Assembly: GCA_001724265.1 (NCBI GenBank)
Contig: MEDY01000104.1
Coordinates: 1-64,000 of the forward strand
Length of the DNA: 64,000 nucleotides
Reading direction: 5' to 3'
DNA from: Rhizaria sp. SCN 62-66
Taxonomy: Eukaryota; Rhizaria, unplaced
The translations under genes and the position numbers were made by a program. This document shows, piece after piece, positions 10,973-22,509 of the stretch. A model generated the notes under the pieces. That model was given only the letters and a program-made list of their open reading frames with translations. It did not search any database and was not told where the DNA came from. Positions within the stretch are counted from its first letter, which is position 1. Each line of letters starts with the position of its first letter.

Positions 10973-13900
10973 GGCCCTGCCGCCCCGAACCACGGGCAGC
11001 CGCAGTCCCACTCGAGTCACAGCGGTGCGACTACTACCTCTAGCAGCTCTCACAGTCACTCTGCCAGCCACCGCCACAACAACAACAACAATAACAACAA
11101 TAACAACAACAACTATGCGGCGGCTTATAATAGCAATGTGTATAACAGCAGTGCCTACCCGGCTGCGGTGGAGACCGCGACTCCCTACGGCGCTCTGGAT
11201 CCTTCCCCGCGCTCGCTCCCTGCAGCTTCCGCCCCGTTCACTCTCTCCGCCTTGCTTCGCGACTCCCCTTACGCCAAGCCCGCCATGGTCCCCTTCGCCG
11301 GCCAATACCAGCGCGCGAATAGCTATGCACTGACGGGGGCGCACGCGCAGTCCCCGAGGGCGGCGGAGAGGGCGCGGGCGCGGGCGGACCACGCTCGCAC
11401 TGCCGCTCTGTATGCGCGCGCGCAGAGCAGCGCCTCTAGCACTGGCGCAAGCAATGAGGAGGCTGGTGATGATAATGATAACAAGAGTAATCTTCGTAAC
11501 AAAAGTGGCGGTGGCACTGCTGGTGGTAATAACGCGCGTGGGAGTAAGAATAGTACGCGTTCTATCGGTGCACGCAAAGCTGTTCCCGACCACAACTACA
11601 ACGCGGAGGAAAACAACGCTGACAACGCGGATGAAAACAACGCAGACAAGGCCAATAACGACAACGCTGACAACGGCAACGCTGGCAACGCCAACGGCAA
11701 CAACAACTCTGACGACGACCAGAACAACGACAGCAAAACTAGCTTTAGTTACGACGCTACGTCATCATCGTCGCAGTTACAGTGTCGGGCAATGGGACAG
11801 ACTGGTCCCCGTCACGAACGCATCGCCCCCACCGCCACCGGCTTGCAAAAGGGACGCAAAGAAGTCGCCGACCTCCGCGCCCGTGCTGAGGCTCAAGAGC
11901 GTGAGGCTTTCGACTTGCAGGCTCGAGTAACGGCTCTCCGCACTGCCCACCAGGCCGCCGTGGCCGCCGAGCGCGACGCGAAGCACAGAGAGCGGGTCGC
12001 GCGGGCAGCGGCGGGCGCGGCACAGGCGCAGAAGCAGGCGCAGGAGCAGCAGCAGGCGCGGCAGCGGCGGTTTGACGAGGACGCGGCGGCCGGGGAGCGT
12101 GCGGCTGAGCGTGCAGCCGCCGCGCGTGCCGCCGCCGCCGCCCGCGCGGCCGCCGCCCTGGCCAGTCCAGTCGACGGTGCATCGTGGGATGACCGTCAAC
12201 GGGCTCAAGCTCGCGAAGCCGCCGCCGCTGGGGAAGCCAAACGGGAGCGATTTCAGACCGTGTTGCGTGAGAGTGAGGCTGCGGCGGCGCGCGCCGAGGC
12301 CGCCGCTGCTGCCCGCAGCGCTGCGGCTGCGGCCGAGCTCGCGCGCCGGCAGCAACGGCACGACAAAACCGCCGCAGAGCAGGCCCGTGCCAAGGCTGAG
12401 GCTGACGCGGCCGCCGAGGCCGAGAAGCGCCGCCTGCTGGCCGAAGCGGAGGCGCGGCGCGAAGAAAGGGACGGCGCTGTGCGCGCGCGCAGCCGCAGCC
12501 ACGCCCGCGCAGTCGCTGCCGTTGCCGCCCGGGAGCGCAGCGCGGAGGCGGCTCGCGTCGCGGCTGTTCAGGCGAAGATCGAGCAGCGTGATGAGAGGCT
12601 GGAAGAGCTGCAAAGGGCGCGGGACGAGCAGCGCACGGAGGCGAGGGACCTGTCGCCCGTGCCGCTGGCGGAGAGGTCGGTGAAGATCAAAGAAGCGCGC
12701 GCGCGAGAGAGGGCCACGGAGGAGGAGCGTGTTGCGCGTATCGAGTCACAGAGGGCTGCGAAGGATGCTAGGCTGGCGACGCTGCGTGAAGGGGAGATCG
12801 AGGCGGCGGCCGCGGCCACGCAGGGGTCGCCGCGCGGACTGGCCGGCACGCAGCGCGGCGGCGGCGGAGCCGGGTTTGCAACCACTGGCGTCGCCAGGCC
12901 GGCGGCGACCAAGGAGGAGCTCGAGGCGGGCTCACTCGAAGTACAAGTACGCTCATATCTTTATATATCCGCACTAATCTAGAAGTTTGTTTGTATATTT
13001 GATAATTTCACTTTATTTTTTGTTTAGATTATTTTGTTTTGATTCTAATGTAGCTTGTTTATCTCTTGTTATTTTGTCTTCCTGTTTCTCACTTGGGCAT
13101 GCTTTGTTGTTTGTGTGTTGCTTCCTATCTATCGTGTAGCGTTTGCGCGCTGAACAAGACGTGCGTCTGCTAGACGAACAGATTGCACGGCTTGCACTGG
13201 AAGAGCAACGGTGGGCTGAGTGGGCTAAGAAACGTGAAGAGCGTGAGAAAGAGAAGGGCTCAACTACGGGCTCAACCTCAACCTCAGCAACCTCTACTGC
13301 AACTGCGACACCTGCGGAGAAGAAGAAACGGACTGCACATGTTGTGAGTCACACAAAGAAGAAGGCTGATGCGAAGCCTGACTCTGCCAACGCGGATGCT
13401 AATACTGAGGGTGAGGGTGAGGGGGATGGTGATGATGAGACGAATGCGAGTAACAATTCCGGGTCTGCGATCAAGTCTGCCGGCACTGGAGCGAAGACGG
13501 CCAGCGCTGCTGAGCCTGCGACTGCTGCTGCCACGCAGCCGGTGACTGCTGCACTCGCCGCTGCGGCGACTGCTCGTCGGTCGCCACCGCCCCGCCGCAA
13601 GCCCACCGGCTCTAAAGAGACTGCTGGCTCCAAGACTGCTGGTGAGACTGCTGAGCCTGAGAGTGAGTCGGGGGCTGGCGCCGACGCTAAGACGGGTGCT
13701 GGTGTCCCGCCTAAGGCGAAGGCCGAGGCCAAGAGCAGTAGTCGCAGCCGCGGTACTAGTCGATCTCCTACTCGCAACAACACCAGCAGCAGCAGCAGCA
13801 GCAGCAAGAGTAGTCACGCGAACGGTCGTGGAAGCCAGAGCGCTGACGCTGATGCTGATGCTAAGAACGACAGGGACAGCAACACCAGTAGCAGCGGTAA

Positions 13901-14930
13901 GCATAAGCCCGCCGCCACGCCCGCTGCTACCAGTACTAAGCCTAAAGACACGTCTAAGAGCCCTGTCAAGCCGTCCGTTGTGAAGCCTGTCGCTGCAAAG
14001 CCTGCTGCTACAGCAACAACTCCTGCTAAGCCTGCTACTGCGAAACCGCAGCCTCCAACGAGTGCGAAGCCCGCCACTACCTCCTCGCGTCCCGGCTCTA
14101 GCTCTAGCTCTAGCTCTAGCTCTAGCTTCAGTTCCAATGCTGCTGCTCGTGAAAGCAGCGACGATAGCAAGGGCGACGATAAGAGCAAGAGCAGCAAGAG
14201 TGGCACTGATAAAGGGAAGGAAATGGATGACAAGACGAAAGCCAAATCAGGTTCTGTGACGGCTGCCGCCGCCGCTTTAAAGCCCAAGGCTAAGGAAAGT
14301 CCTTCAAAGCCTGCAGTCAGCGCTAGCGTCAGCGTCAAGACTGATAAGTCTGATAGGGCTGATAAGAGCGCCGCTAAGCCAGCCGCTGCGACTAAGCCGG
14401 TCGCCGCTGCTTCCGCTGCCGCTGCGACGAAGCCGGCCGCCGCTGCTTCTGCCAAGCCCGCTGCCGCTGTCACCACTGCTGCTGCTCAGCCTGTTGCTAA
14501 GTCTGATGCTAAGCCGAAGGCTGGGTCTAAGGTAGAGCCCGCGAAGCCCACTGCCAGCGCCAACAAGCGTGCCGAGGCTGCCAAGGTTCCCGAACCTGCT
14601 CCTGCTACGGTTCCTGCTCCTGCTAATGCTCATGTTCCTGCTGTTGTTGCGCCCGGTAAGGCCTCGGAGCCAGCGCCAGCAGCGGCGGCAGCGGCAGCGC
14701 AGCCAGAGGTCGAGGACGATTACCTTGATGATGCGTATGAATCACAGTTCGCACTGCCTGAGCCAGAGGCTGAGGCTGAGCCTGAGGCTCCTGTGACGGC
14801 GCCTGTTTCCGCCCCTGCCTTTGTCCCTGCCTTTGCGCCTGTTTCCGCTCCTGCACCTGTGGCGGCGCCGGCAGAGAGTGCTGAGGGTGGCGATGATGAC
14901 TACGAGGACGAGTTTGGCGACTTGGAGTAA
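9749..14930 (+). CDS. Large coiled-coil protein with poly-Gln/poly-Asn tracts (2 exons), unidentified
   Basis: Exons 9749-12946 and 13140-14930 encode 1,662 residues ending in TAA. After about 90 ordered-looking residues (VYRYDAFTKSVPSLAITRP), the N-terminal half is dominated by poly-Gln (about 10039-10094), pure AAC-coded poly-Asn (about 10207-10300) and more poly-Gln (about 10926-10970). Residues about 690-1080 form an Arg/Glu/Ala coiled coil that continues across the intron (RLRAEQDVRLLDEQIARLAL). The rest is Lys/Ala/Ser/Pro-rich and ends in an acidic aromatic tail (DDDYEDEFGDLE). I recognise no family. The head-to-head partner looks ciliary, so a cytoskeletal role is possible but only by association. 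Confidence 0.8.
10039..10094 (+). repeat. CAG/CAA poly-Gln tract in coiled-coil gene
   Basis: A mixed CAA/CAG run encodes a nearly pure Gln stretch. TAG is absent from the run even though it is proposed to encode Gln. Confidence 0.9.
10207..10300 (+). repeat. AAC poly-Asn tract in coiled-coil gene
   Basis: A nearly pure (AAC)n repeat, broken once by ATCAGCAGC, encodes about 28 Asn. The other strand reads as poly-Val/Leu shadow frames. Confidence 0.9.
12947..13139 (+). other. Intron of coiled-coil gene (193 nt)
   Basis: The donor is CAA|GTACGC and the acceptor is GTGTAG|CGT. The phase is 0. It is T-rich inside and joins two parts of one coiled coil. Confidence 0.88.
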
Positions 14931-15241
14931 GTTTCATAACTTGTTTTGTTTTGAAGTCGTCTTTGGACGAAAATGTACTTAAATTATCCAGAAATAACAT
15001 ATTTTATATTAACTATAGAATTTTACGTGTAATTAGCGAAATAATACGAATAAATACTTTATTTTATACCAATAACAATGATAACATCTCCTTCTGGCCA
15101 TCTTCAAGTACGTACGTAAAATAAAGAAAAACCCGTTCGTTTGTTGTCTACTCAGAGATTCGCTCACTGAGTCACGCATCAACCGACTGACGCACTCATA
15201 GATTGAGTAGCATATCCTCGCTCATTGACCGACACACGCAT
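14931..15241. other. Convergent spacer
   Basis: AT-rich 3' flanks of the coiled-coil gene (+) and mtRF1a (-). Nothing else is seen. Confidence 0.5.
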
Positions 15242-17168
15242 TCACTTCTTAGCCTTGGTCGCGGCAGCGCCGGCGCCCGCGCCGCCGCCGCCGCCAAGAG
15301 TGTTGGCCATGCGGTCCAGCCGGTCTTGCTGCCTCAGCTTATCGATCACCTCACTCAGCCCGGCGCCCGAGAGGAAATCCTCCACCGAGTGGTACGAATA
15401 GTTGATCCGGTGGTCGGTGACGCGCGACTGGGGGAAGTTGAACGTGCGGATACGTTCTGAACGGTCACCAGTGCCGATTTGGGCCTGTTTGAGCTGGGCG
15501 TGTTCGCGGTGTTGGGCTTCGCGGCGAGCAGCGTAGATGCGAGAACGCAAAACGCTCATCGCACGCTCCTTGTTCTTGTGCTGGTTTCGTTCATCCTATC
15601 ATCGCGCATCGCAAAGCAACAACAAGAAAATGAGACAAGAGTGAGTTAAGAGTGAGTTGATTGTTGGTAAAAGAGATAGCGAAACACAAGGCAGATAGAA
15701 TACTGTGTGCATTCAAATAAAGCTTAAATGCAGCATATATTGAATGGATTTTGCTCTGTTTTTTCACGAACCTGGCACTGGACGACGGTGCCCGTGGGGA
15801 TGTGGGTGAGCCGGACTGCGGAATCCGTTGTATTGACGTGTTGCCCACCCGCGCCACGCGCACGGAACAGATCCACACGGATGTCCTGGTCGCGGATCTC
15901 GACGTCCACATCCTTGACTTGCGGGAGGACGGCGACGGTGACTGTGGATGTGTGCACGCGGCCCATCGTCTCGGTCACGGGGATACGTTGAACGCGGTGG
16001 ACGCCCGTCTCGAACTTGAGTTGGCCGAAGACACCGGTGCCTTGGAGGGAGGCAACGGCTTCGCGGTAGCCGTCGAGGTCGTTCTTCGTCAGCTCCATCA
16101 TCTATTGACCACAGTGAAAAACAAAGGAAACCCCAAAAGAGAGTGAAAGTGTGAGTTGAAGCTTGCTTTGAATGTACCTTGACGAAAGCTCCACAACACA
16201 CGTTTTTCGCGAAATAATTGTGAAATTGGCATAAAATGAATCAAAGATCGTTTGTTTTTAGCGGTGAATATAGCTCGTACCTGAAACTTCCACTTCTGCT
16301 GGCGTGCGAACTCCTCATACATATGGAACACTTCACGCGCAAACAGCGCCGCCTCGTCACCTCCAGTGCCCGCGCGCACCTCAAGCAGCGCGGAACGCTC
16401 ATCATCAACGTCCTTGGGGAGAACTTCATCGAGCAGAGATCCCTCGAGGTCACGGAGCTTCTCAGCGGCAGCGGCGAGGTCAGAGTCAGACTGTGCAATG
16501 AGCCCTTCCCAGGATGCCGCGGCCTCAGCGTCAGCTTCGGATAAGTCTGACGCTTGCGTCGAGGGGGGGACGAGGGCACGGAGCTCAGCCTCAGCCTCGG
16601 CCTTCATCGCCGTCGCGTCGGCAAGCTCGGCGCGGGCGGAGCACATCTCGTCCACGATGCCCGCCGCGGTCTACAGCCGCCCCATTTCACGCTGCAGGTC
16701 GACCATGGGCTTATCGGCGAGAGTGGGGTCAAAGGGGGCGACTAGGGCAGCGATGCGGGCGCGGGTTTCAGGCAGATTCGCAGTGTCCGGGTCCGATAGA
16801 AGCTCAGTAACGCGGTTAATGGTGTGGAAGAGCGCGTAGCTGCGGGTGCCGACTTCCCAGACCGTGGCGGGCACGTCACTCTCGTAGGCCACCGCGGAGT
16901 ACGGGAGCACAGCGCTCCACTTGGTCGGCACGGCGTCATCGATCACGGCCGGCTCCGGTGCGGCGGCGGCGGCAGCAGCGGCGCTAGTGCTCAGAAGACC
17001 GGCGCTAGAGTGAGACAGTGACAGCGGCAGGAGATTGCGAGTGTTGTTGCGGGTAAACAGTGAGGATGCAGAGGAGGTGAGTGCGCTGCTGGAGGTAGAG
17101 GGAGTCACAGCCGTGACTGCGCGGCGGCTGAGCGTGGGGGCGCGGGCGAAAAGCGCGCGGAAAGACAT
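15242..17168 (-). CDS. MTRF1L: Mitochondrial peptide chain release factor 1 (mtRF1a), 3 exons, one in-frame TAG
   Basis: This class I release factor should end mitochondrial translation at UAA and UAG. Exons are 17168-16281, 16101-15772 and 15595-15242, giving 523 residues ending in TGA. An Arg/Ser/Ala-rich N-terminus ([18 protein letters not shown]) fits a mitochondrial presequence. The family core follows: [27 protein letters not shown], the codon-reading tripeptide PVT (337-339, PxT type as in RF1), the catalytic GGQ (381-383), and the C-terminal [20 protein letters not shown] is codon 166, in the N-terminal helical domain (REMGRL-x-TAAG). Both sides align with bacterial RF1, so the TAG lies within one conserved domain. 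The start at 17168 is the first ATG in frame. Confidence 0.93.
15596..15771 (-). other. Intron 2 of mtRF1a (176 nt)
   Basis: The donor is CAG|GTTCGT and the acceptor is GATAG|GAT. The phase is 0. Splicing restores the RF1 family sequence [11 protein letters not shown]. Confidence 0.92.
16102..16280 (-). other. Intron 1 of mtRF1a (179 nt)
   Basis: The donor is CAG|GTACGA and the acceptor is CAATAG|ATG. The phase is 0. Splicing joins WKFQ to [12 protein letters not shown], as in the RF1 family. Confidence 0.92.
16671..16673 (-). other. In-frame TAG (codon 166 of mtRF1a)
   Basis: The plus strand reads CTA. The upstream presequence and downstream core are in the same frame, and the TAG is flanked by sequence alignable to the RF1 N-terminal helical domain. 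Confidence 0.85.
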
Positions 17169-18927
17169 CTTACGGGCCACGAAAAGAGCGATTGTTTGGC
17201 GCGGAGTGGTCAGGTGTTACAGTGCTGCTAGAAAGAGGGAGGAGTGCAGTCAGGAGTGGGGTAGCGTTGGGATTAAAAGGCGTGGGGGGCGAGAGGAAAT
17301 TAGAAGTGAGCTATCACCGGTTAAACAAAGCTAAGTATAGAAAAAATAATATAAATTGTATCTAAGAAGCAAAATCTGCTGTAACAGTTATGTCGCGGAT
17401 CTAATGACGGAAGTTTGAACCTCATGCGCTTTCGATTTGCGGGTGTGCGCAGGGTAGGGTGGGCAGTCTGCAAGCATGACGTGACAGCTGCCTGCTTCGC
17501 GTCAAAATCTCAAAGTAAACGTGAATACAATGCAAAGCACGTTGATATGAGTAGTTGTTGAAGTGATATCGTAATATTAGTGAAAAGTGTATTGTTTATT
17601 CTCGTTTTCGGTGTTGTATCTCGACTTCACATCATATTGCCTCAACATTCACATGAAACAAACAAACCTCGCTTTCCTGTTTGTGACTGGGATACTTATC
17701 TTGATCGTCGCAGCGAGCGTTGTTATTGGTGAAGCGCTGATGTACGCACAGAGCCTGTTCACTGATTGTGAGTCGGCTTGAACTAGAGATATAAGAATGA
17801 AGACGTCGGAAAACAAAGTGGGACAAAGCTAGCGAAACCAGTGACAAACATCGATCAAAGCCTTAATTAAGTCATCAAAGCGTCGGCAATGTTATCGGTA
17901 AAGGAAGTGTACAGGGGCAAGAGACGTGGGAAACAGCGTGATCATACAATGAGTGGTTGTAATCACGGAGCAAGTGACACAGAGAGACAAATGATGAGAG
18001 AAGCAGTAGAAACAACAAACGAAAAAGACACGACAAAAAGACAAGACTTAGTCAAAGAGACGCAGGAAGAGAGTGACAGAAAGACTGAAAGACTGAAAAA
18101 ACAGCATATTATATAAGAACAAAACAAGCGAAAAATGTCTTAAACAAACAGTGAACAAATGCAGCAGGTCGCCAACCCTAAGGTTAGATTCGAGGTAATG
18201 GTGAAACATAGTCATATTACCACGGTGTGTCAACTGCATTTGCGCAGAGTTAGAGAAGCCACAAAGACCACTGGTGACAGCAAAGCCTAAAAAAGGCAAA
18301 GACAGACGTAAGTGCGAACTTATATATCACCATATCGTCATTATTCGACAAATTTTGCGAGTTTAACTTTACTTGTCATTGTCATATCGCGTTAAATCGT
18401 ATCATGCCTTACGTGCGTATGGATCGTATCTTATGTGTAAGGCAAATGATGATATAATCGCACTGAAGAACTAAGAAGTAGGTAGGAGTGAAAATTTAGT
18501 GAAGAGTCGTTGTAATATAAAAAGTCACTATCTTATATCATGAAGGGGGCTTAGTTATCAAGCAAAGCCCTGGCCCGTTTGTTGTTGATGTGTAAGTCAA
18601 ATCAAACCTAATCCAAGCACCCAAGGAAACGAAAAACAAAAACGAGAGAGCACTGTTAACAGATGAGGACAAAGAGCAGGAAAAAAAAAAAAGAAAAAAA
18701 ACATAAGCGATCTGTTGCATCGAGCGCAAAGGAAAAACATTGCAGCTGTTATATCTCATCATACATAACACCCAGTCCAAGCGCATCACTCGCACTGCCG
18801 CAAAATGTACAGCTCCGTAGTAGTCGTTCTTTGTTACTTTTTCTCATATCACAGTGCAAGCACGAGGCAAACGCACGCATCACCCACCCAAGCAAGAGTT
18901 AGATGTTATTGTTATTATTTTGCGAAC
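17169..18927. other. Long AT-rich spacer
   Basis: 1.76 kb between two tandem minus-strand genes. It holds short A-rich frames (for example 17889-18116) with no protein-like bias. The mtRF1a promoter should lie at its left end and the 3' flank of the ankyrin gene at its right end. No RNA gene was recognised. Confidence 0.45.
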
Positions 18928-20625
18928 TCACATGACGGTGCAAGCGCAGCACCCACGGTCATCCGCGGCATCCCAATCACGCCCAAACTTGACCTGACAC
19001 GGGTTAATCACGTTCTTCTCATACCTCTTCCGCAGCTCCTTGATCGGCCGCGGGGCGTGCGGCACGTCCCAGACGTAGCGTGAGCTAGGCTTCTTCTTCT
19101 CCTTCTCGGGCTCTTGACTCGCGCCGTCACCCTTTTTGCTACGGCTGGTAGAGGTCTCCGGAGGAGGCGCGGGCTTACCGGCCTTGTGCGCAGCGATATA
19201 GGGCTCGAACGCCTCCTCCCAGGGCGTCAACCCAGCGTTTGACCGCATCTCGAAGTTTGGGACACCGGGCGGCAACTGCAGCAGCAGCCGCGCAATCTGC
19301 TTCCCCTCGCCCAGCCCCGCCGCCGCCGCGGCCTCCGCAGCGTCATCGTCATCGAACGAGTCGCCCTGTGCCTGAGCAGCCTGGCGGGCGCCTGCAATAA
19401 CAGCATCACGGGCGGCCGCGCGGGCCGTAGCGGCGGCGGCCAGCGCGGTGGCGTCCCCGTCGGCCGGCGTCTCCTCGCGCACCCACCCGCTCTGCTCAGC
19501 GTTGCGCGAGGCGAACGAGACTAAGTCATCGACCCACGTCTTGACGAGCTTGAGCTGGTTGAGCTTGACGGCGGCGTGCACGGCAGTGCGGCCCTCGAGG
19601 TCCTGTGCGTTGACATCGGCGCCCGCGCCGACGAGAAGAGGGATGAGGGACCGGTGTGAGCGCTCCACAGCGACGTGAACGAGCGACCGCCCCGTTTGAG
19701 GGTCGTGCATGCGGGCAAGCTGAGCCGCGGCGCCGATGCGGGGCGGGAGAGCACGGTCTGCAGCGGAGACGGAGGGCGCGGCGACGAACTCGTTGATGTA
19801 GGACAACATACCGAGGAGGTCAGGTCCGTCCTCGTCGGCGGCGTCGGCGGGCTCGTCGGGCAGCTTCCAGGGCTGCACGGGCTGCGGCTTCACGCGCGGG
19901 GGCAGGTACTGCGGCGGAATAACAAGGCTGTTGGCGGCGACGGGCACCTTGCGGGCGAGGGCGAGGGTTTGGACCACGACGGTCTCGCGGCCCATGAAGA
20001 CGGCGTGGAAAAACGCCGATGGGTCGAGCTGGGCGACGAGGGCGTCCGCCTTGGCCGCGGTCTCCGCGTCCACCTTCACAGGCACAGGCTCAGGGGCAGG
20101 GGCGGGGGCAGCGGCGGCGGCGGGGGCAGCTGCAGCTGGGGCAGCAGGCTCAGGAGCAGGGGCAGAGCTGGACTTGCGGGGCGGGGTTGAAGGAGCCTCG
20201 GCCTCGGGCTCAGAAGAGATGATGGAGACGGGAGCAGCAGTCGTCGTCGAAGCGGTCGTGTTCTCGTCATCGCTGTTGTCGTTGTTGATTTTCTTGGCGA
20301 CGTCAGCGTCCGTATTATCAGTGTTGCTTTCGTCCTTGCTTTCATTGCTGTCTTGATCAGCAGCAGCAGCAGCAGCAGCAGCGGCAGGGGTCGTCTCAGT
20401 CTCGGCCGGAGAGGCGGCAGCGTTATCGCTCGTCTGCAAGTCTGTAGAAGGGGCGTCAGCGCCGGTGTTGTCGTCGAGGGAAGCGACCGCAGTGACTGAG
20501 TTGTCTTCAGCGGCGGCAGTTGCATCAGCGGCAGCAGCGGAGTTGCTTGAGGCGGGCTCCGGCGGCGTCTGCTGGACACCAGACTCGTCGGGGACGGCCG
20601 CAGACGCGAGTGTTTCAGCGTCCAT
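18928..20625 (-). CDS. Ankyrin-repeat-like protein with C-terminal CaaX prenylation box
   Basis: A single-exon frame of 565 residues from ATG 20625 to TGA 18930-18928. The first 190 residues are Ala/Pro/Thr/Asp/Glu-rich and probably disordered. An ordered part follows, with about two ankyrin-type units around residues 305-370 (TGRSLVHVAVERSHRSLIPL, then GRTAVHAAVKLNQLKLVK, with the loop GAGADVNAQD between). The C-terminus is basic then Cys-rich and ends C-T-V-M, a CaaX box whose terminal Met predicts farnesylation. Three cysteines in the last seven residues (DRGCCACTVM) add possible palmitoylation sites, so membrane anchoring is inferred. No orthologue is recognised. Confidence 0.75.
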   Translation of the reverse strand: MDAETLASAAVPDESGVQQTPPEPASSNSAAAADATAAAEDNSVTAVASLDDNTGADAPSTDLQTSDNAAASPAETETTPAAAAAAAAADQDSNESKDESNTDNTDADVAKKINNDNSDDENTTASTTTAAPVSIISSEPEAEAPSTPPRKSSSAPAPEPAAPAAAAPAAAAAPAPAPEPVPVKVDAETAAKADALVAQLDPSAFFHAVFMGRETVVVQTLALARKVPVAANSLVIPPQYLPPRVKPQPVQPWKLPDEPADAADEDGPDLLGMLSYINEFVAAPSVSAADRALPPRIGAAAQLARMHDPQTGRSLVHVAVERSHRSLIPLLVGAGADVNAQDLEGRTAVHAAVKLNQLKLVKTWVDDLVSFASRNAEQSGWVREETPADGDATALAAAATARAAARDAVIAGARQAAQAQGDSFDDDDAAEAAAAAGLGEGKQIARLLLQLPPGVPNFEMRSNAGLTPWEEAFEPYIAAHKAGKPAPPPETSTSRSKKGDGASQEPEKEKKKPSSRYVWDVPHAPRPIKELRKRYEKNVINPCQVKFGRDWDAADDRGCCACTVM

Positions 20626-21287
20626 CTGTCGTGAATAAGAGTGAAATCAAGAAACAAAAAGGTTAGCGTGGGGGGAAAAGCATAGTCGGGCGTCAAGGTA
20701 CGTAGAAACGAGCGCAAAGAAGCTTGCCATCTCCTTGCATCTCGGCAAAAGTTTAGCGGATACCAGCACCCCAGAGAATACGGGTTTCAGCATGTGCTCA
20801 ATTATATCACTTGCTAAACCCAAATTATTATTCCATCGTGCACCCAAAATAAGAAACCAACCACGCCGTGGAGTACGTATCTTTCGTTTCGGCTCCCGCC
20901 CCCGACAGCTTGTCCCCCTTTGGCTTCCGCCACAGCTCTCGACTCGCACCCAGTCAAAAGTCAGCATCACAATCGCAAAACGTGCATCTTCTCGGATATA
21001 TCCTACAAGAACGTGCTCAAACAAAACAAAATGTGAGTATGTGTTTTTTTCAATAATAAATAAGCTTTGTATTTACGAGACGCTAGCGTGGCCGGAGTTT
21101 ATCGCACATAAAACGCTGGTCTAAAAGAGTGTCACGTTCGCTCTCAAACTTAAAAAGTGTGAAAACAAACTCAGCAAAAGAGCATTTACGCTATAAAAAC
21201 CATATAAACCGCAAGAATTGTACTCTTGCAGTATAGTATGTCGGAATTGGCACTAAGAGTTGTTGATTTGTCTTGATAATAGAGTGC
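20626..21287. other. Spacer upstream of ankyrin gene
   Basis: 662 bp containing the promoter region of the ankyrin-like gene and the 3' flank of the OCIA-like gene. No coding frame stands out. Confidence 0.45.
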
Positions 21288-22002
21288 TCACTCGGAAGCA
21301 GGCTTGACCGCAGCAGGCACGCCAGCAACATCAGCAGCAGCAGCAGCACCAGCATCAGCACCAGCATCAGTGTTGCCGTCGACAGCGGAGTCCGCGAGGT
21401 TGGCGGGCAGTTTGACGGGCTTGACAGCGTCGAGCTCAGGACCGTAGCGCTTGAGATAGGTCTCCGTATCAGGGCCAGAGGAAAGCATGCTTGTTGGGTA
21501 AGGGGAGGAAACAAAGAGTACAAAACAGATGATATGTCGATGAGATGACAAGATATAGAAATAAAATAGTGTTTTCGTTGAATAAATTCATGTTTCTACA
21601 TCAATATAAAGAGAAATCTCTTATGGCAAGCAATAACATCCTCTTTTGTGATATAAAAAGCACGTACATCTCCTTAGTGACGTGAGCAACGATCGAGTTG
21701 GGCAGCGAGAGCATATCACGCATATTCTGCCGCATAGAAAACCCCTTGCCAAATTCCCATCCCAGCACACCGGCACCAAAGCTGCCAAGCGTCCACATGA
21801 GCCTCTTGTTGTTCATAAGCGCCGCGCGAGTGTAAGCGGCGAAACCGACGCCCAAACCGAGCGAGCCAGCTGTGGCGTAGCCAAGCGTGCGGAGCATGCA
21901 CGAGCGCGTGACGCCGTGCTCTTCGGGGGAGAGGGCGTACTTGTGGCTCTGGCACCAAAAGTCGAGCTTCGACAGAACCGTCGATTCGGAGAACAGCGGC
22001 AT
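21288..22002 (-). CDS. Small two-helix membrane protein, OCIA-domain-like (2 exons)
   Basis: Exons 22002-21668 and 21489-21288 encode 178 residues ending in TGA. Two hydrophobic helices (about residues 38-58 and 68-84, with GSLGLGVGFAAYTR and LGSFGAGVLGWEFGK) are followed by a polar helix (RQNMRDMLSLPNSIVA). This layout, with Gly-rich helix, G-K, then a Leu/Pro/Ser stretch, resembles the OCIA domain of OCIAD1/2, which acts in mitochondrial and endosomal membranes. The C-terminal exon is Ala/Asp-rich with no domain. The resemblance is by pattern only and other small mitochondrial membrane families are possible. Confidence 0.6.
21490..21667 (-). other. Intron of OCIA-like gene (178 nt)
   Basis: The donor is GAT|GTACGT and the acceptor is ACAAG|CAT. 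The intron splits an Ile codon, and the frame is restored after splicing. Confidence 0.82.
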
Positions 22003-22509
22003 CGAAAGAGGCCTATGTCGGGGGAGCGTCGAATGAGAAGCAAATCGTGGTCAGAAATAGTTCGCTGTCGCAAGTAAAACTATGAAATTAGATTTGCCGG
22101 TAAGTGAAAGTGTAAAAAAATACGCCTTCACATACATTGCCACGTTACAGAACAATTGACGATCATATCATCACGATAGCTTCCTTCAAAGTTACCCTTC
22201 TCTTGTCGACCGACCCGACCTAACGCAACACGCCATCTGAAACTCGAGAACAGAAGATAGACGAATATGACAGCGAGACAGAGAGCCAGGACGCATAAAA
22301 GCACGACAGTGGTAGACTAGTAGCCAAAATAGATGCTTTATTATTGAAATAAGGTTGGTTTCATGTCATGAAACACGCGCGCGACAACACGCAAAGTGAA
22401 CAGTCTGCCGAGACGCCCGGAGATCGGCAAACAAAGAGAGAAGGAATGGGTCGGAAGTGAATCTATCGAATCACTGCCAAGATGTTAAGACGCCTTTAAA
22501 AAAAGCAAC
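22003..22509. other. Spacer upstream of OCIA-like gene
   Basis: 507 bp, AT-rich, with no coding signal. It contains the 3' flank of eEF1B and the promoter side of the OCIA-like gene. Confidence 0.45.

Noticed and set aside
17587-18116. Small plus-strand frames in the long spacer
   Set aside because: Low GC content, random composition and no family resemblance; they probably arose by chance.
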